64,000 bases of DNA, taken from contig NW_001865052.1 in assembly GCF_000002865.3 (NCBI RefSeq), positions 353,829 through 417,828 of the forward strand, given 5' to 3'. The DNA is from Monosiga brevicollis MX1 (taxonomy: Eukaryota > Opisthokonta > Choanoflagellata > Craspedida > Salpingoecidae). Shown here one piece after another: positions 22,201 to 33,265 of the stretch. The position numbers were made by a program, and so were the translations under genes. Positions within the stretch are counted from its first letter, which is position 1, and each line of letters starts with the position of its first letter. A model generated the notes under the pieces. That model was not told the DNA's origin and did not search any database. It was given only the letters and a program-made list of their open reading frames with translations.

Positions 22201-23991
22201 GTATAACCAGAAGTACGGACCGACGGCCCGAAAGGTGATAGCGCACATGCCGCATTTTCTTGATCGCGATATTCTGAACGACCTCGCCGTAAGTTTGCTC
22301 CACATGGGATCTTGAGTTTGGTCTTCATCGTGCTTTGTGTCCTCGTTTTGCTCATCCAGGTTTTCTCATCTTTGTCAAATGTAGCATGAGTTTGCAGCCG
22401 AGTGGAATGCAACCTCTTCGCATCAGCTACGCTCGTCGCGCGACATGCAGTACGCCTTTTCCTACTATTACTATCTCATTTCGCAGCGGGAGGATTTCGA
22501 TCCGCGAAAGGAATTCGAAAAGCTTGACCGCGACAAAGATGGTCAGTTTGCCGTCGTGGGCTCAACCCCCTGGCTGTGCGACTGATACAGCCGACCTGAG
22601 TCGCCCTAGACTCTTGAGTGTGTTCCTCACGCCTGAATGTCTCATTCTTGTCTCAGGGTTGTTGGGCGTGCATGAGCTGCGCACTCTCATCATCCAGCTT
22701 TACGACCTACCCACGTCCTTGCACCACTGGGAGGAGTTTGAAAACATGTTGCTCAACTGTTCAGACTTCCAGGTACGTCATTTTTCACGATGCGTTGAAG
22801 GGGGGGTTTTTTTTTCTTTCTTTCTTTCTTTCTTTCTTTTTCCTTGTTTGGGAGACTTGCTCATGTGCAAGTTGCATTTCTAGGAACCCATGGACCGCTT
22901 GGGCGTAGCGGTTGGGCCCGATGCCATTGAGGTGTGATGCGCAGCCCAGCAACACCGCTTGAACAAATGTGTGGCGATTGAAATTACCTCATTCTCAATC
23001 TCCGTGATGCCATTTTGTGGACCTCGTCTCCGTGTTAGGTGTGGGTCACACCGGAGCTATTTGGCAATTGCACCCCTCTGATCGAGGTGTACAACAAGAC
23101 TGTTGGGGAGCGGCGCAAGTATCGGCACGAGACCGAGAACGATGACGTGAATGTAGCCTTTAAGATGATCCACGAGAATGTGACATCGGTATGTGTCAAT
23201 GTAGCCAGGAGTGTCGAAGAAGGCTTTGCCATGTCGTGCTTTCACAAGGCATGCCATGTTTATTCTGTCCATTTTGTCCACGTGCGCTGACGCGGCCACT
23301 CATTTGCTGGTGTGAATAGGCTTTGCGGCAACTTGACGCCATTCGTAAGCGTCCACAAAAATTTGTGTGCCTTAACGATAACATTGACCATCGTCAGCCC
23401 GAGGCGCAGGAGGTGGTTCAAGCCATTCAGGACTTTCTTGTGGCCATGTATCCCAACCCGAGCCAGGTCAGGTGTCATTGCAAATTGGGGAAGATCAGGA
23501 TGGCAGGGCAACGCAGACTGGGGGTTTTCAGTTCCTGCTCTTTTGATTTGCATGCACCCACTTTGATATCCCACTGTCCGGCTTTGCGTATAGTTTGAGT
23601 TGCCCCCGGGCTTTGTCAACCGATTCCTGTATATGGACGAGTTGCGGGCCTACAAGGCTGCGCAAGCCAAGGTGGGTGTAGCGTGTGCCCTGGTCAAACG
23701 GACTGTGCCAACAATGGCTTTTTGCATGCTTGCCTCACGCAATACTGCTGCATGTTTCTGTAGTATATCCACTGGCTGCGCTATGTGGTGGTTGGCCTGG
23801 CGCTGGTGCTTCTGTGGCTCTGTCTTGGTAAGTGCCATTTCCTAATGCGTTTTGCGTCTGAAATCACATCAAGTTTGCACCTGCAATAATGACAAACATG
23901 TTTTGAATCTTTAGGCTCTCGGGTCATGACCTGGTGCCAGGGCAGCGCTGATAGTCTTGCTGAAGAGGCCGCGTGGGCCAAGAGCCAATAA
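16291..23991 (+). CDS. GNPTAB: GlcNAc-1-phosphotransferase alpha/beta precursor
   Basis: This Golgi enzyme adds GlcNAc-1-phosphate to mannoses of lysosomal hydrolases, the first step of the mannose-6-phosphate tag. Exon 1 starts at 16291 ([15 protein letters not shown]). Exon 2 gives the N-terminal membrane anchor ([16 protein letters not shown]). [25 protein letters not shown] and [14 protein letters not shown] (Stealth CR1) follow. One large exon, 17756 to about 20270, holds [18 protein letters not shown] and [13 protein letters not shown] (CR2), [11 protein letters not shown] (CR3) and two Notch-like LNR modules (about 19335-19430 and 19520-19612). Then come a DMAP1-binding-type segment ([16 protein letters not shown]), an Ala-Pro-Ser linker, RGLK-DTFGDSL, an EF-hand (DRDKDG), [10 protein letters not shown] (CR4), a C-terminal membrane helix ([15 protein letters not shown]) and the stop at 23989-23991. 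The gene is complete with over 20 exons. It is type-specific to GNPTAB rather than to bacterial Stealth proteins. Confidence 0.95.
21267..21425 (+). repeat. In-frame 9-bp coding minisatellite (Ala-Pro-Ser)n in GNPTAB
   Basis: About 17 units of a 9-bp repeat, AGTGCTCCA with synonymous variants, encode Ala-Pro-Ser triplets in the linker between the DMAP1-binding-type segment and the beta subunit. The reading frame is kept throughout. The linker is likely extended and O-glycosylated in the Golgi lumen (inference). Confidence 0.9.
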
Positions 23992-24319
23992 AAGAGGGAA
24001 GCATGTTTTTTTTTTTTTTTTTATAGGGAGAACAGGAACAAATGCAGCCTCGAAATCTTTTGAGGTCAAGGTGATTTTTCGATGGAGGAAACTGATAGGC
24101 GTCAGCCCGACGATTCAGTGCTTGCCGTGCCCATCATTTTATCATGATGTGGCATTGTTCTAATTGAGCAGACAAAACGATCAAATCAAGCAAAATCAGA
24201 TGGATTTTGTTTCAATTTTTGATCCATCAAAAATAAAAGCTGATTTTCATTTTTCGGAATTGTGTTGTTTTATGCGAGCATTTCAACCCTGCTTCCGTCT
24301 GCTTGGTCGCCAATAGATC
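23992..24319. other. AT-rich spacer between GNPTAB and the GNAT gene
   Basis: No gene is seen. It contains a T run at about 24007-24022 and AT-rich sequence with AATAAA-like signals at 23987-23992 (overlapping the GNPTAB stop) and near 24231. Confidence 0.5.
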
Positions 24320-25866
24320 ATGGGGGGAGGGGCGGGAGACGTCGTCATCCGAGAGTTGCGGAAGGATGAGGTGGACCAGTGGCTAGATTTTGTCGCGGCT
24401 TGTTTCGCAGCCAAGGGCACGGCCCGTGCACACTTTGCTCGGCATGTCGCTGCTGATCCCGAGTTTAGTGTCGCGCATGTTATGGTTGCGGAGCATGCGG
24501 GGACCTATCTGAGGTACGGTGCAGGCTGGCATGCGGTGTTGTCATCTGAACTGATGATCCCACAGCAATCGCTTCAGAGGCGTCAACAGCTGTCGAGGGC
24601 AAGGTTTGCAGGGTAGAACTGTGTGTCGGGCTGATGCGTTGGCCATGCCACCTGGGAAATAGCACGGCGCGGGTGTTTGCGCGCCAACTCGAGGCGGAGG
24701 GGTCGACGTGGCGTATCGCGGGGGTGGGCGAGGTTTGCACGGCTGTGGATGCTCGGCGACAGGGGCTGGCAGCAAAGGTAATCCCTGCTGCCCGCGATTG
24801 ATGGGAGATGAGATGGCGCCCTTCTAATGCAGGCTAGGCTTCTCAGACGACTCAAGAAGCTGTGTGTATGATGGTCGGTGGCAGGTGCTGGGGGCTCTGG
24901 AGGAACAGTGCCGTGCAGCTGGCTTTGATGCCATGTTGCTGCATAGCAGCCAGCCGCAGCTCCAGGCCTACTATGCTGGCCTTGGATACACGGCCAGTCG
25001 AATGCATTTTCTCAATGTGCCCATCTCCCCGAAATCCGAAGAGTCGGCGGCCATGCACGGTCAGCTAACGGCTTTCCGACTCGATCTTGCGGCGCAGGGG
25101 CCAGAAAATCAACTGTGGGAGCAGTTGGCTGTACTTTATGAGACAGGCTCGAGTTGGCTGGCCAACACGACCCCACGGATCGGGCGATCGACTGCGTATT
25201 TTGCGACTTGGGTCCGGGCCGAGTGTTCCATGCCAGATCATGTTCTGTGGGCTTTGTGCGAGGAACAAGGTGGACCCATTGTAGGCTATGCCATCACTCG
25301 TCATCGCACAGCAGGTCAGGAGCCGCAATTTGTCGCGCTCTTAAAACACGTGAAAGCACATCTAACTTGCCGAATGGGCTGCAGGCGTGGTACAGATGAA
25401 AGAGTTGCTGGTTCAGACGCAGGAGCTGTGGCTTGATGGATGGCATGGTGTTTGCGCACAGCTAGCTGCAGCACATGGCCTTGATGCCTCTCAAACTTTA
25501 ACCGTGCGTCTTGCCTTGTGTATCTCGCCTGCCAGCCCGTGCACCGCGTTTGAATCCCTCTTGCAATGCCGCTATCCTACGGTTGTCATTCATGATCAAA
25601 ATCAGGTCAACGTGCCGGGCGCACTGGTGCCGGCTGTTGTGCAGTCTACGTGGGCTTCAAATGAGACTGTGGTGGATGTGGGCTGGCTCGCCAAGTCGTT
25701 CCAAGGTAAAGGGTTTTTATTTGTGTTTAAAGCCACAAGCCGAGGCACATGCTTGGTTGGTGGCTGCAGGCAGCTGTTTCAGCGCGCCCATTTCATCCGC
25801 ATACCTGGCCTCTTAGGCCAACCGTTCCATGAGGAGGTTTGCATCCTTCCCATAGATGCCTTCTGA
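24320..25866 (+). CDS. GNAT-family N-acetyltransferase
   Basis: Acetyl-CoA-dependent acetyltransferase of unknown substrate. The ATG at 24320 starts MGGGAGDVVIRELRKDEV, a typical GNAT first strand and helix, and the exon ends at about 24513 before GTACGG. The second exon (from about 24566) ends GVGEVCTAVDARRQGLAAK. This is the acetyl-CoA-binding motif A, with R-R-Q-G-L-A fitting the Q/R-x-x-G-x-G/A pattern. The next exon continues VLGALEEQCRAAGF and YYAGLGYTASRMHF, the usual helix and Y-x-x-x-G-F/Y segment. The C-terminal half (about 25080-25866) has no motif I recognise (YAITRHRTAG; VPGALVPAVVQSTW; HFIRIPGLLGQPF) and may be a second, degenerate GNAT fold, as in two-domain members. The stop is TGA at 25864-25866. 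Five or six exons are inferred. Confidence 0.75.
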
Positions 25867-26330
25867 CTCGGGACGGCAGATCGAGGTTGCCCATGTTGAA
25901 GGAGGTTTATGTGAGCAAGCGACAGGGCGTGCCGGGCTGCAAGCCCTAATTAATGGCGATCCGATGGACGTTGATGTGACTTGCTTAGCTATCATGCTTA
26001 CATGCCCAATTGAGAACAGCCGCTCACACCCCTGCAGGCGCACATACTTACACACACACGGACCCCGAAACCAAACTCAACTCGTGACGCAGCACAACCG
26101 CGTCACCAGCTCCAAATTCTCGCATGTGTGTGCTTTGTCGGTGACCCTGTCTGGCTAGTCTGTCGTACTCAATCTTCGACGCACGCACACACACCCTTTC
26201 TCACTCACTCACCCTCTTCATGTGTTATCCAGGCGACACTCCGGCATGTATGCGCCCCCATATCTATGCCGCCCATACACACACTGACTCTCTTTCTCTC
26301 TCCCCTTGCTTTCTTTCGCTTTCGCGCTTG

Positions 26331-26402
<72 letters not shown>

Positions 26403-26723
26403 AACTCTTTCTCTCTCTTTCAACTCTTTCTCTCTCTCTCTTTCAACTCTTTCTCTCTCTCTCTCTCTTTCTTCTTCTTTTTTTTTTGTTTCATTTCATT
26501 ATTGTCTTTGTTGTTGTCCACGACACACAAATCTCAAATAAAAAAGATTTTGGTCACACACATACGCACTCACACACACACACACACACACACACAGACG
26601 CAGAGGCACTGGACGGGTGTCGGGCGTTGGTGAATACTCGGGCTGAACCGGAGACGGGACAGTGGATAGTGTCGGTCGTGTTGGTGTTGATTGATACGTG
26701 GCGTCTTGGCTTGACAGAGAACC
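25867..26723. promoter_or_regulatory. NSF upstream region with a long (CT)n tract and (CA)n run
   Basis: No gene is supported. A long (CT)n tract with TTTCAACT interruptions spans about 26333-26470 on the NSF sense strand, 250-390 bp before its ATG. A (CA)n run lies at about 26570-26597. Long Leu/Ser frames here are translations of the repeat. Confidence 0.6.
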
Positions 26724-29700
26724 ATGGCTTTGCAATTGGAGGTGACCAAGGTCGGTGGAGTTTCTGTGTCCTTGCTGCTGCTGCTGCTGCTGATCTTTTC
26801 CGCGTTCAGCTGCGTTGGAGGGCCAGTGCCACGACTGACGTTGGTGGGTATCGTGGCTCGATTTTAGACTCCTTCCACGGACTTGGCCGTGCGCAACCGC
26901 CTGCCGGTGCATCCAGACTGTGGTATTCCGGCAGATGTCAATCACATTGAAATCTCGCCCAAGGATGGCAATGGCCACACCTTCAAGTTTACGATCGAGC
27001 GCTCGGGCAAGATGGTACGTGCTGGAGGTGCAGCTGTTGCCTGTTGCGTCAACATGGGGACGCATTATGCTCAACCTTGCCCGGTCTACTCTTGTGACTT
27101 CTGTAGAAGTCAGGCCAGATTGGCGCCAACGTGGCCCAGCGCGAGTGGGCACATCTCTCTCTCAAGGAGACGCTGACGCCTTCACTACTTCGAGGCCCCT
27201 TCAATGTTGCCGGGTTAGTCCTGCTGCCGGTAGCATTGGTGCCATATCCAAGACTCTTGTCCAAGATAATTCTTCTCTCACACGCTTATGCTGCTTGGCG
27301 GCGGCCACCTCTGTAGCAAGATTGTGGTGGACATTGATTTGTGGAAGAAATCGAGCTCGCAGATGCGCGTCAAGGCCGAGGAGCTGGGCGTGCAGTTTCG
27401 CGAGGCCTTTGAACGAACCATACTCACCCAGGGCCAGGTATGGCCAGCAGCAATTTGTGCTACCGCTTGGCTTGCGTGATGGGTCATCGTCAGAGAACAC
27501 GGGCCACCCCCTTTCGCTCAATCCCAAGGCGGGTCTCAGCGACAGGGACTGTCCGACGTCTGTTTGACTTTGGTCTTGCTCTGTGCTGCTTCGCATAGAT
27601 TTTGGTCATGGAGTTTCATGCGTCTGGCGGTGCCAAGACCAACATGCGCGTTCAGATTCGCGAGATTTTCAAGCTGGACGAGCGCACCCTGACCGATGGC
27701 GCCGCCAGCAGCACGCATCCCGTCCGGGACGCTCTGGCAACCTCGCAAACCAGCGTCGAGTTCAAGGTCTGTGCCGAAAATACGCTTGTCGTGTCCTGAG
27801 TGCCCTGACTCTACAAATACCGTGCTCACCGCGCCCATCTCCCGTCATTTGTGATCATGCCCCACACTCAACTCAAGACCGGCCCCGAATCAAGCTTGAT
27901 GATCATGGGTGGCAAGGGGCAAGCCATGCAGCAGACCAGCATCATCAATCCCAATTGGAATTTTGAGGACATGGGCATTGGTGGTCTCGACTCGCAATTC
28001 ACCGTCATGTTCCGTCGTGCGTTTGCGTCGCGCGTCATGCCGATTGAAATCGTGGAGAAGCTGGGCATTCAACACGTCAAAGGTATGCGTTTTTCTTCCT
28101 GATGCGCCTTGAAAGTCAGTTGGGCAGTGGCGACACCATCTGATGAAGCATCATGACTCTCATGTCCGTATCCAATGCTCTTTTCAACAGGCATTCTTCT
28201 ATACGGACCTCCTGGTACTGGCAAAACGCTCATGGCGCGCAAGATTGGCCAGGTCAGCCCATGCACGAGGGATGGATCATTGTGGCTGCGCCTGCCGCAT
28301 GCAACTGTGCTATGTACTTGGGCAGCGCGTGTACAGGATACTTGGTCGTACATTTGACGAATTTAACCAGATGATGCTGGCGATGCTCATGCTCATGTCG
28401 GTGGAATGCTCGGGCACTCGTGGTGGCAGATGCTCGAGGGCCGCGAACCCAAGATTGTCAACGGCCCAGAGGTTCTTTCAAAGGTGCGATTTACTCCCGA
28501 CCACGCTTCTGATCAGTGCAGTGAATGCGCTCAAATGTTTTTTTTCTTGCTTGTTGGATTTGGTACAGTATGTGGGCGAGGCCGAGGCCAACATTCGTGC
28601 GCTGTTCGAGGACGCCGAGACCGAGTACAAGCAAAAGGGCGAAATGTCCTCGCTCCACATTATTATCTTTGATGAGATTGATGCCATTTGCAAAACCCGT
28701 GGCACCGTCAACAACGGTTTGTTAGATGATATGCACAACTTTGCACCTGTGAGCGTGCCATGGTCGCCTTGACTTTTCCAGGCCTGGCGGGTTGGTGTCC
28801 TTAGGCACTGGCGTGAATGACAGTATTGTGAACCAGCTGCTCTCTAAGATTGATGGCGTCGATTCGCTCAACAACATCCTCTTGATTGGTGCGGGCCTCG
28901 TCCTTGCGTCACCCGGTGGACTTGTTCAGCATGCGTCTCACCGCAAAGTGTGGTCGGCATGGTGACAGGCATGACCAATCGCCCGGACATGATTGACGAT
29001 GCCTTGACGCGTCCCGGTCGCTTGGAGCTCAAGCTCGAAATCAGTACGTTTTTCTTCTGCAGCACAAACTCTGGGCCCCATCGCTTGCGCCTCATATTTT
29101 CCCGGCTTTGTCTACGCTCGCTGCCTGATTGCTGTTGTGCTCCCACGCGCCACTTGTGCTCACGCAAAACTTTTTTTCTTGCTGATCCCTTGGTGGACAG
29201 GTTTGCCGGATGAGAACGGCCGCCTGCAAATCTTTCAGATTCACACCAAGCAGATGCATGACAACGACATGCTTGGGGCTGATGTTGACCTCAAAGAGCT
29301 GGCGGGTGGGTTTTCGCAGAGGGTTCACATGTGGGCGCGCTTTGAAACAAAGAGAGCGGCTGCTGATTTGAAAAATACGGCAAGAAGTGAAGCTTGAAAG
29401 GAAGATGTAAGTGAGCGGATTGGTAGTCTCGCTCATGCACAGTCGTTGTTGCGCACAGCCATGGCCAAAAACTACAGCGGTGCCGAGATTGCGGGTGTTT
29501 GCCGCAGTGCCGCGTCCTATGCTACGAACCGTTGCATCAAGTATGCCAATCGTTGCCTGTCGTTGCCTGTCGTTGCGGCGTTCCAAGCCCGCACCGGTTT
29601 TGACTTGCTGTTGTCGCTTGCACGCTCAACGTGTTGTGATGACTAGGTTTGAGGGCAAGGTTGAGGTCAAGCAGGAGATGATCAAGGACATGAAGGTGGA

Positions 29701-31094
29701 GCGTGAAGACTTTATGCGGGCACTCGAGGAACTCAAGCCTGCCTTTGGTGCTGCCACAGAGGAGGTGCGCTTCAGCATGCTGGACAGTGTCTCCACTGCG
29801 AAGCGAACTTGCAGGGGGTTTATTGTAGTCGCCAGCCCTTCTCTGACGACTCTTGGGCGGCCGCGGGTGTGTGCTTCTAGATGGATGAGTGGTGCCGCAA
29901 CGGCATTGTCAAATGGGGTGATAGCGTGGATCGAGTGCTCAATGATGGGCAGCTATTCATCCAGCAAGTGCAAAACTCGACGCGCACACCACGCGTGGCC
30001 GTGCTGCTTGCCGGTCCGCCCAACGCGGGCAAAACGGCGCTCGGCGTGACCTTGGCTCTTCGCTCCGGCTTCCCCTACGTTAAAATGATTACGCCCGAGA
30101 ACATGGTGGGCTATTCGGAGTTTGCCAAGGTGGCCAAGATCAACAAGGTGTTTGAGGACGCCTACAAGTCGCCCCAGAGCGTGATCGTCATTGACGAGAT
30201 CGAGCGCCTGCTCGATTACGTGCCCATGGGTCAACGGTACGCAACTCCTTGTGGGCTTGGGGCGCTCTGGTACCAAAGGCGAAGGATGTGGGCTGGATGT
30301 CTTGGGTTGAGAAAGGGCACCTTTGTGATGGGCGAAAAGAGTCGCGGGATTGCATGACAAGCTGCCTGCCTTGCGCAGATTCTCGAACACTGTCTTGCAG
30401 GCCTTGCTGGTGCTGTTGAAGAAGCGCCCCCCCAAGGGCCACAAGCTCTTGATCATTGGCACCACGAGCAATCAATCAGTGTTGAACATGATGGGCATTG
30501 TGGATGCCTTTAGCCGTGTCATGCACGTGGATACCATGACCGAGGGGAGCGAGGTGCGTGATCTTGCTTTCTTGCTCTCGCGAGAAACGTGCTTCCTCAA
30601 TTCATTCGTGTCATGTGTGCGCATGTGCACGTGTAGATCTTGGCCGTGTTGGAAGATGTACAGGCCTTTTCGGACGATGACATGAAAATCATTCGTCCAG
30701 CGCTGGCCCACGGTTGGTCGATGTACCTCTTCTTTCCCACAGTTCAAAGCCCATGGCAGGCCAGTGGCTGCTCGACTAGTCGTGCATGGGCCTCATGTTG
30801 TGTTGATGCGTTTGGCGGCTGTAGGATCCAAGTTGACTATTGAGGCACTGGCGGACTCGGTGCACATTAGCATTGGCGTCAAGAAGCTGTACATGCTGAT
30901 CGAGATGGCGCGCCAGGTGCGCTTTTCGAAGACTCGCGACAAGAAAAGACTTGAAATTTCTGAGTATTCATCACATTGAACCCGCTTCTGCTCTCACGAC
31001 CCACTGGGATGTTTGGCAGGTTGAGGACAACCAGGCAGAAACCTTCTTGGACAATCTTTACGAGGAATGCAAGTACTCGGACGTGGCTGTGTAA
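26724..31094 (+). CDS. NSF: N-ethylmaleimide-sensitive factor, SNARE-disassembling AAA ATPase
   Basis: NSF works with alpha-SNAP to pull apart SNARE complexes after membrane fusion. Exon 1 starts at 26724 (MALQLEVTK) and is followed by a CTG-rich intron. The N domain runs through about 28085 and includes [27 protein letters not shown] and [16 protein letters not shown]1 has Walker A GPPGTGKT (near 28210), Walker [11 protein letters not shown] (near 28665) and the second region of homology [18 protein letters not shown] (near 28970). D2 has GPPNAGKT (near 30014), [16 protein letters not shown] (near 30186) and [14 protein letters not shown]. The C-terminus ends [14 protein letters not shown] with TAA at 31092-31094. 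The usual two-ATPase layout and length are intact, in about 17 exons. It is convergent with the metallothionein gene. Confidence 0.96.
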
Positions 31095-31358
31095 GGCGTT
31101 GTGTGCCTTGGATATCAAGCAGTTTGCCTGCCACATAAAAAATGATGGAGATGCGGATGGTCAAAATGGTTTCACGGTTCAATTCACAACAGCCAGTTCA
31201 GCTGCGCGCACCGGTCCAAACCAAAATTGGATGATTCCAAATAGGGTTTGTTTTCGAAAGAGCGAGCTTGAGGCAAGTGTGCGAGCTGCAAACGAGAAGC
31301 CAGGTCTTATCCCAAATGACAGACATCGATCAGAGGAACACTAACAAATGTCATGGAT

Positions 31359-31635
31359 GTGGTCTTCGTCCCAAATGATGAAAAGTAAAATCATCAAAAA
31401 GAAGACCACAAACCGTGGTGAGTCTTCGTCCCAGATGGCGTGAACCAAAGAAGTCTCACGGACAGCACAGACAGAGTCTTCGTCCCAACGATGATCTGAA
31501 ATCATCAAAGAAGACCACAAACAAAACAAACACAGAGGGGTCTTCGTCCCAATGATACAAAGTTTGTATCATTAAGAAGACCACATGCAGGGCAGAGTCT
31601 TCGTCCCAGATGGCGCACGCCACAGAAGACTCTGC
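31359..31635. repeat. Tandem array of five covarying hairpins
   Basis: Five units share TCTTCGTCCCA (starting 31363, 31423, 31477, 31541, 31598; spacing 60, 54, 64, 57) and a closing GAAG of GAAGAC type. Hairpins span 31359-31410, 31418-31459, 31476-31515, 31539-31582 and 31592-31635. Outer stems differ between units yet still pair: TGTGGTCTTC with GAAGACCACA in unit 1, GTGAGTCTTC with GAAGTCTCAC (one mismatch) in unit 2, GCAGAGTCTTC with GAAGACTCTGC in unit 5. Inner arms also differ and pair: TGATG/CATCA, GATGAT/ATCATC, AATGATACAAA/TTTGTATCATT, TGGCG/CGCCA. A degenerate GTCTTATCCCAAATGA lies at 31306. The array sits 265 bp past the NSF stop and 126 bp past the metallothionein stop, so it may be in either 3' UTR. 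Confidence 0.85.
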
Positions 31636-31760
31636 TCAGCAGCACACGCCAATGACGGGAAAGATGCACATCCGGCTATCTGCATCAAGCAGCAAACCAT
31701 CCCCTTGTACATGTTGCCCAGAAACGGCGCGGCGCCTGTAGTGACTGACGGCTTTGCCAA

Positions 31761-32525
31761 TTACTTGGCTGCCAAGGCATGGGAACACAGCCATCGGAAA
31801 TACCACCATGAGTAAGAGATCGAGAGCACATGGACAAAGCGGGGCGAGCCATGTGGCGTACCTTTGCCGCACTCGCACTTGTCGCCGCAAGCACAGGTGT
31901 CGCCACATTGGCAGCCAGAGCCACAGCCAGAGGCAGTGGCCGCAGAGCTCTTCTTGCAGCACTTGCAGTCGGTGCAGTCGCACTTGTCGCCGCAGGGGCA
32001 GTCACCGCCGCTGGTGCAGTCGCAGCTCTTCTTGCAGCACTTGCAGTCCTTGCAGTCGCCCTCGCCGCAAGCGGCAGCACCGTTGCAACAGCACTTGCCG
32101 TCACCCTTTTGGCAGCACGCGCAGTCGGTGCACTGGCAAGCCTTGGCACAATTGCACCCCTCGGCACCTATCACAGACCCACGCCATGAGCTGAAAAGAA
32201 GAAGAAGACAAAGAAGAAGAAGAAAAGGTGCACCGCGCCACACGTACCCTTGCCGCTGGCGCATTGGCAGCTGTCGCCGCAGATGCACGTCGCGCCGCAA
32301 GCGTTGGTTGAGCAGCATTCAGCTACCGCCAAAAGCATACATTTTCAATCAGATGAGCCCAACCCTTGACAACAAACGCACACACATCCAGCAGCAGCAG
32401 GAGGAGGAAAGGGGAGCAGGAAGGAGCAGCAGGAGAAGAAGGAGAAGAAGAAGGAGGAGGAGGAGGAGGAGGAGGCGAAAGGGCATTCGAGCAAGGCATC
32501 GGGCTCGCGCACCTTTGCTAGCCAT
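31761..32525 (-). CDS. Metallothionein-like protein, 133 residues with 38 cysteines
   Basis: Four exons (32525-32513, 32322-32248, 32167-31862, 31768-31761) join in phase to 133 residues beginning MASKAECCSTNACG and ending CGKAK. Counting by eye, 38 residues are Cys (about 29%), in CxC, CC and CCC arrangements; there are no aromatic residues. A block of the type CKDCKCCKKS is followed by CTDCKCCKKSS, which suggests internal duplication; CGDKCDC and CGDKCEC are another pair. This composition is diagnostic of metallothioneins, which bind Zn, Cu or Cd in the cytosol. It has no signal peptide. It is about twice the 60-75 residues usual in animals. The last coding exon is only 8 nt. The upstream purine-rich stretch on the plus strand is a pyrimidine tract in this gene's sense. 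The hairpin array lies just past the stop. Confidence 0.88.
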
Positions 32526-33265
32526 GGCGGTGTTGGAGTTGTTCAAATTGTCGTCGTTCAAGTCGCCGTCGGATCGTCAAGTGAAAATGCCAGCCGGTGA
32601 AGAGATGGAGGTGAAGAGGAAGAGAAATGGAGAGGGAGGGGATGAGGATGAACTTTGTGTAAAGAGAGGACGGTAGAGAAGGGAGAGATGCACAGGTGGA
32701 AGAGAGAGAAGGAAGAGAGATGGAGCGTGCCAACCTCTTGCGTTCGGTGCCGCTTCTGGAGGCTATTCCTACTAGTTTTTGTCAGACTCGAGAAACAGCT
32801 GTCTCTTTCCCAAACAAGCCAAAAACACCTACAAACGACTTTTGAAGAGTTGGGTTTTGCGCATCTGATCATTTAAATTTTTTTTCCAAGTTATGGTTGT
32901 TTTATGCATGCGGTAAGGGGTAGTTGTCTCTGACTCATCAAAGATTAAGCTGTAACTCGAGAACGCGAACGAAATGAAAATGTCAGACTTTTTTGGCAGT
33001 CGTGGTAGCAGCGTCACAGGAGTACCCTATCAAGTTCGGGTTTTTTGCACCTCACCAACGCTCATGGTCGTGTCCATTCGTCAGAAAAGTTACTAGGAAT
33101 TTTGACTGCGCCTCACACATGTATTACATGTATTGTCAGACAGCATCGCGTTGTCAGACGATATTGGTCGGCTACTTTGGGCGGGAGAAAACAGGCTATT
33201 TTTACGCCAAAAAAACTAGCCGTTAAAACCAGAAGGAAAAAAAAAAATAAAAAAAAAGAAGAAAT
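32526..33265. promoter_or_regulatory. Divergent region between metallothionein and HAT1
   Basis: No gene is supported. GA-rich sequence at about 32579-32725 reads as CT-rich in the metallothionein sense. An A-rich run (33236-33265) lies directly before the HAT1 ATG. No clear metal-responsive element core was found by eye. Confidence 0.4.

Noticed and set aside
26128-26633. Long Leu/Ser frames on both strands
   Set aside because: They are translations of the (CT)n and (CA)n repeats; same for 37437-37760, 44867-45340, 54390-54937 and 63860-64000.
31341-31529. Minus-strand frame with repeated WDED
   Set aside because: The repeat comes from the hairpin motif; spacing of units 3-4 (64 bp) breaks the frame, so it is not a coding repeat.
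31359-31635. CRISPR array interpretation of the repeats
   Set aside because: The host is eukaryotic, units are hairpins with pairing arms rather than repeats separated by unrelated spacers, and there are no cas genes.
31754-32676. Long plus-strand frames (Ser/Arg, Gln/Ser and Ala rich)
   Set aside because: Antisense shadows of the metallothionein exons.
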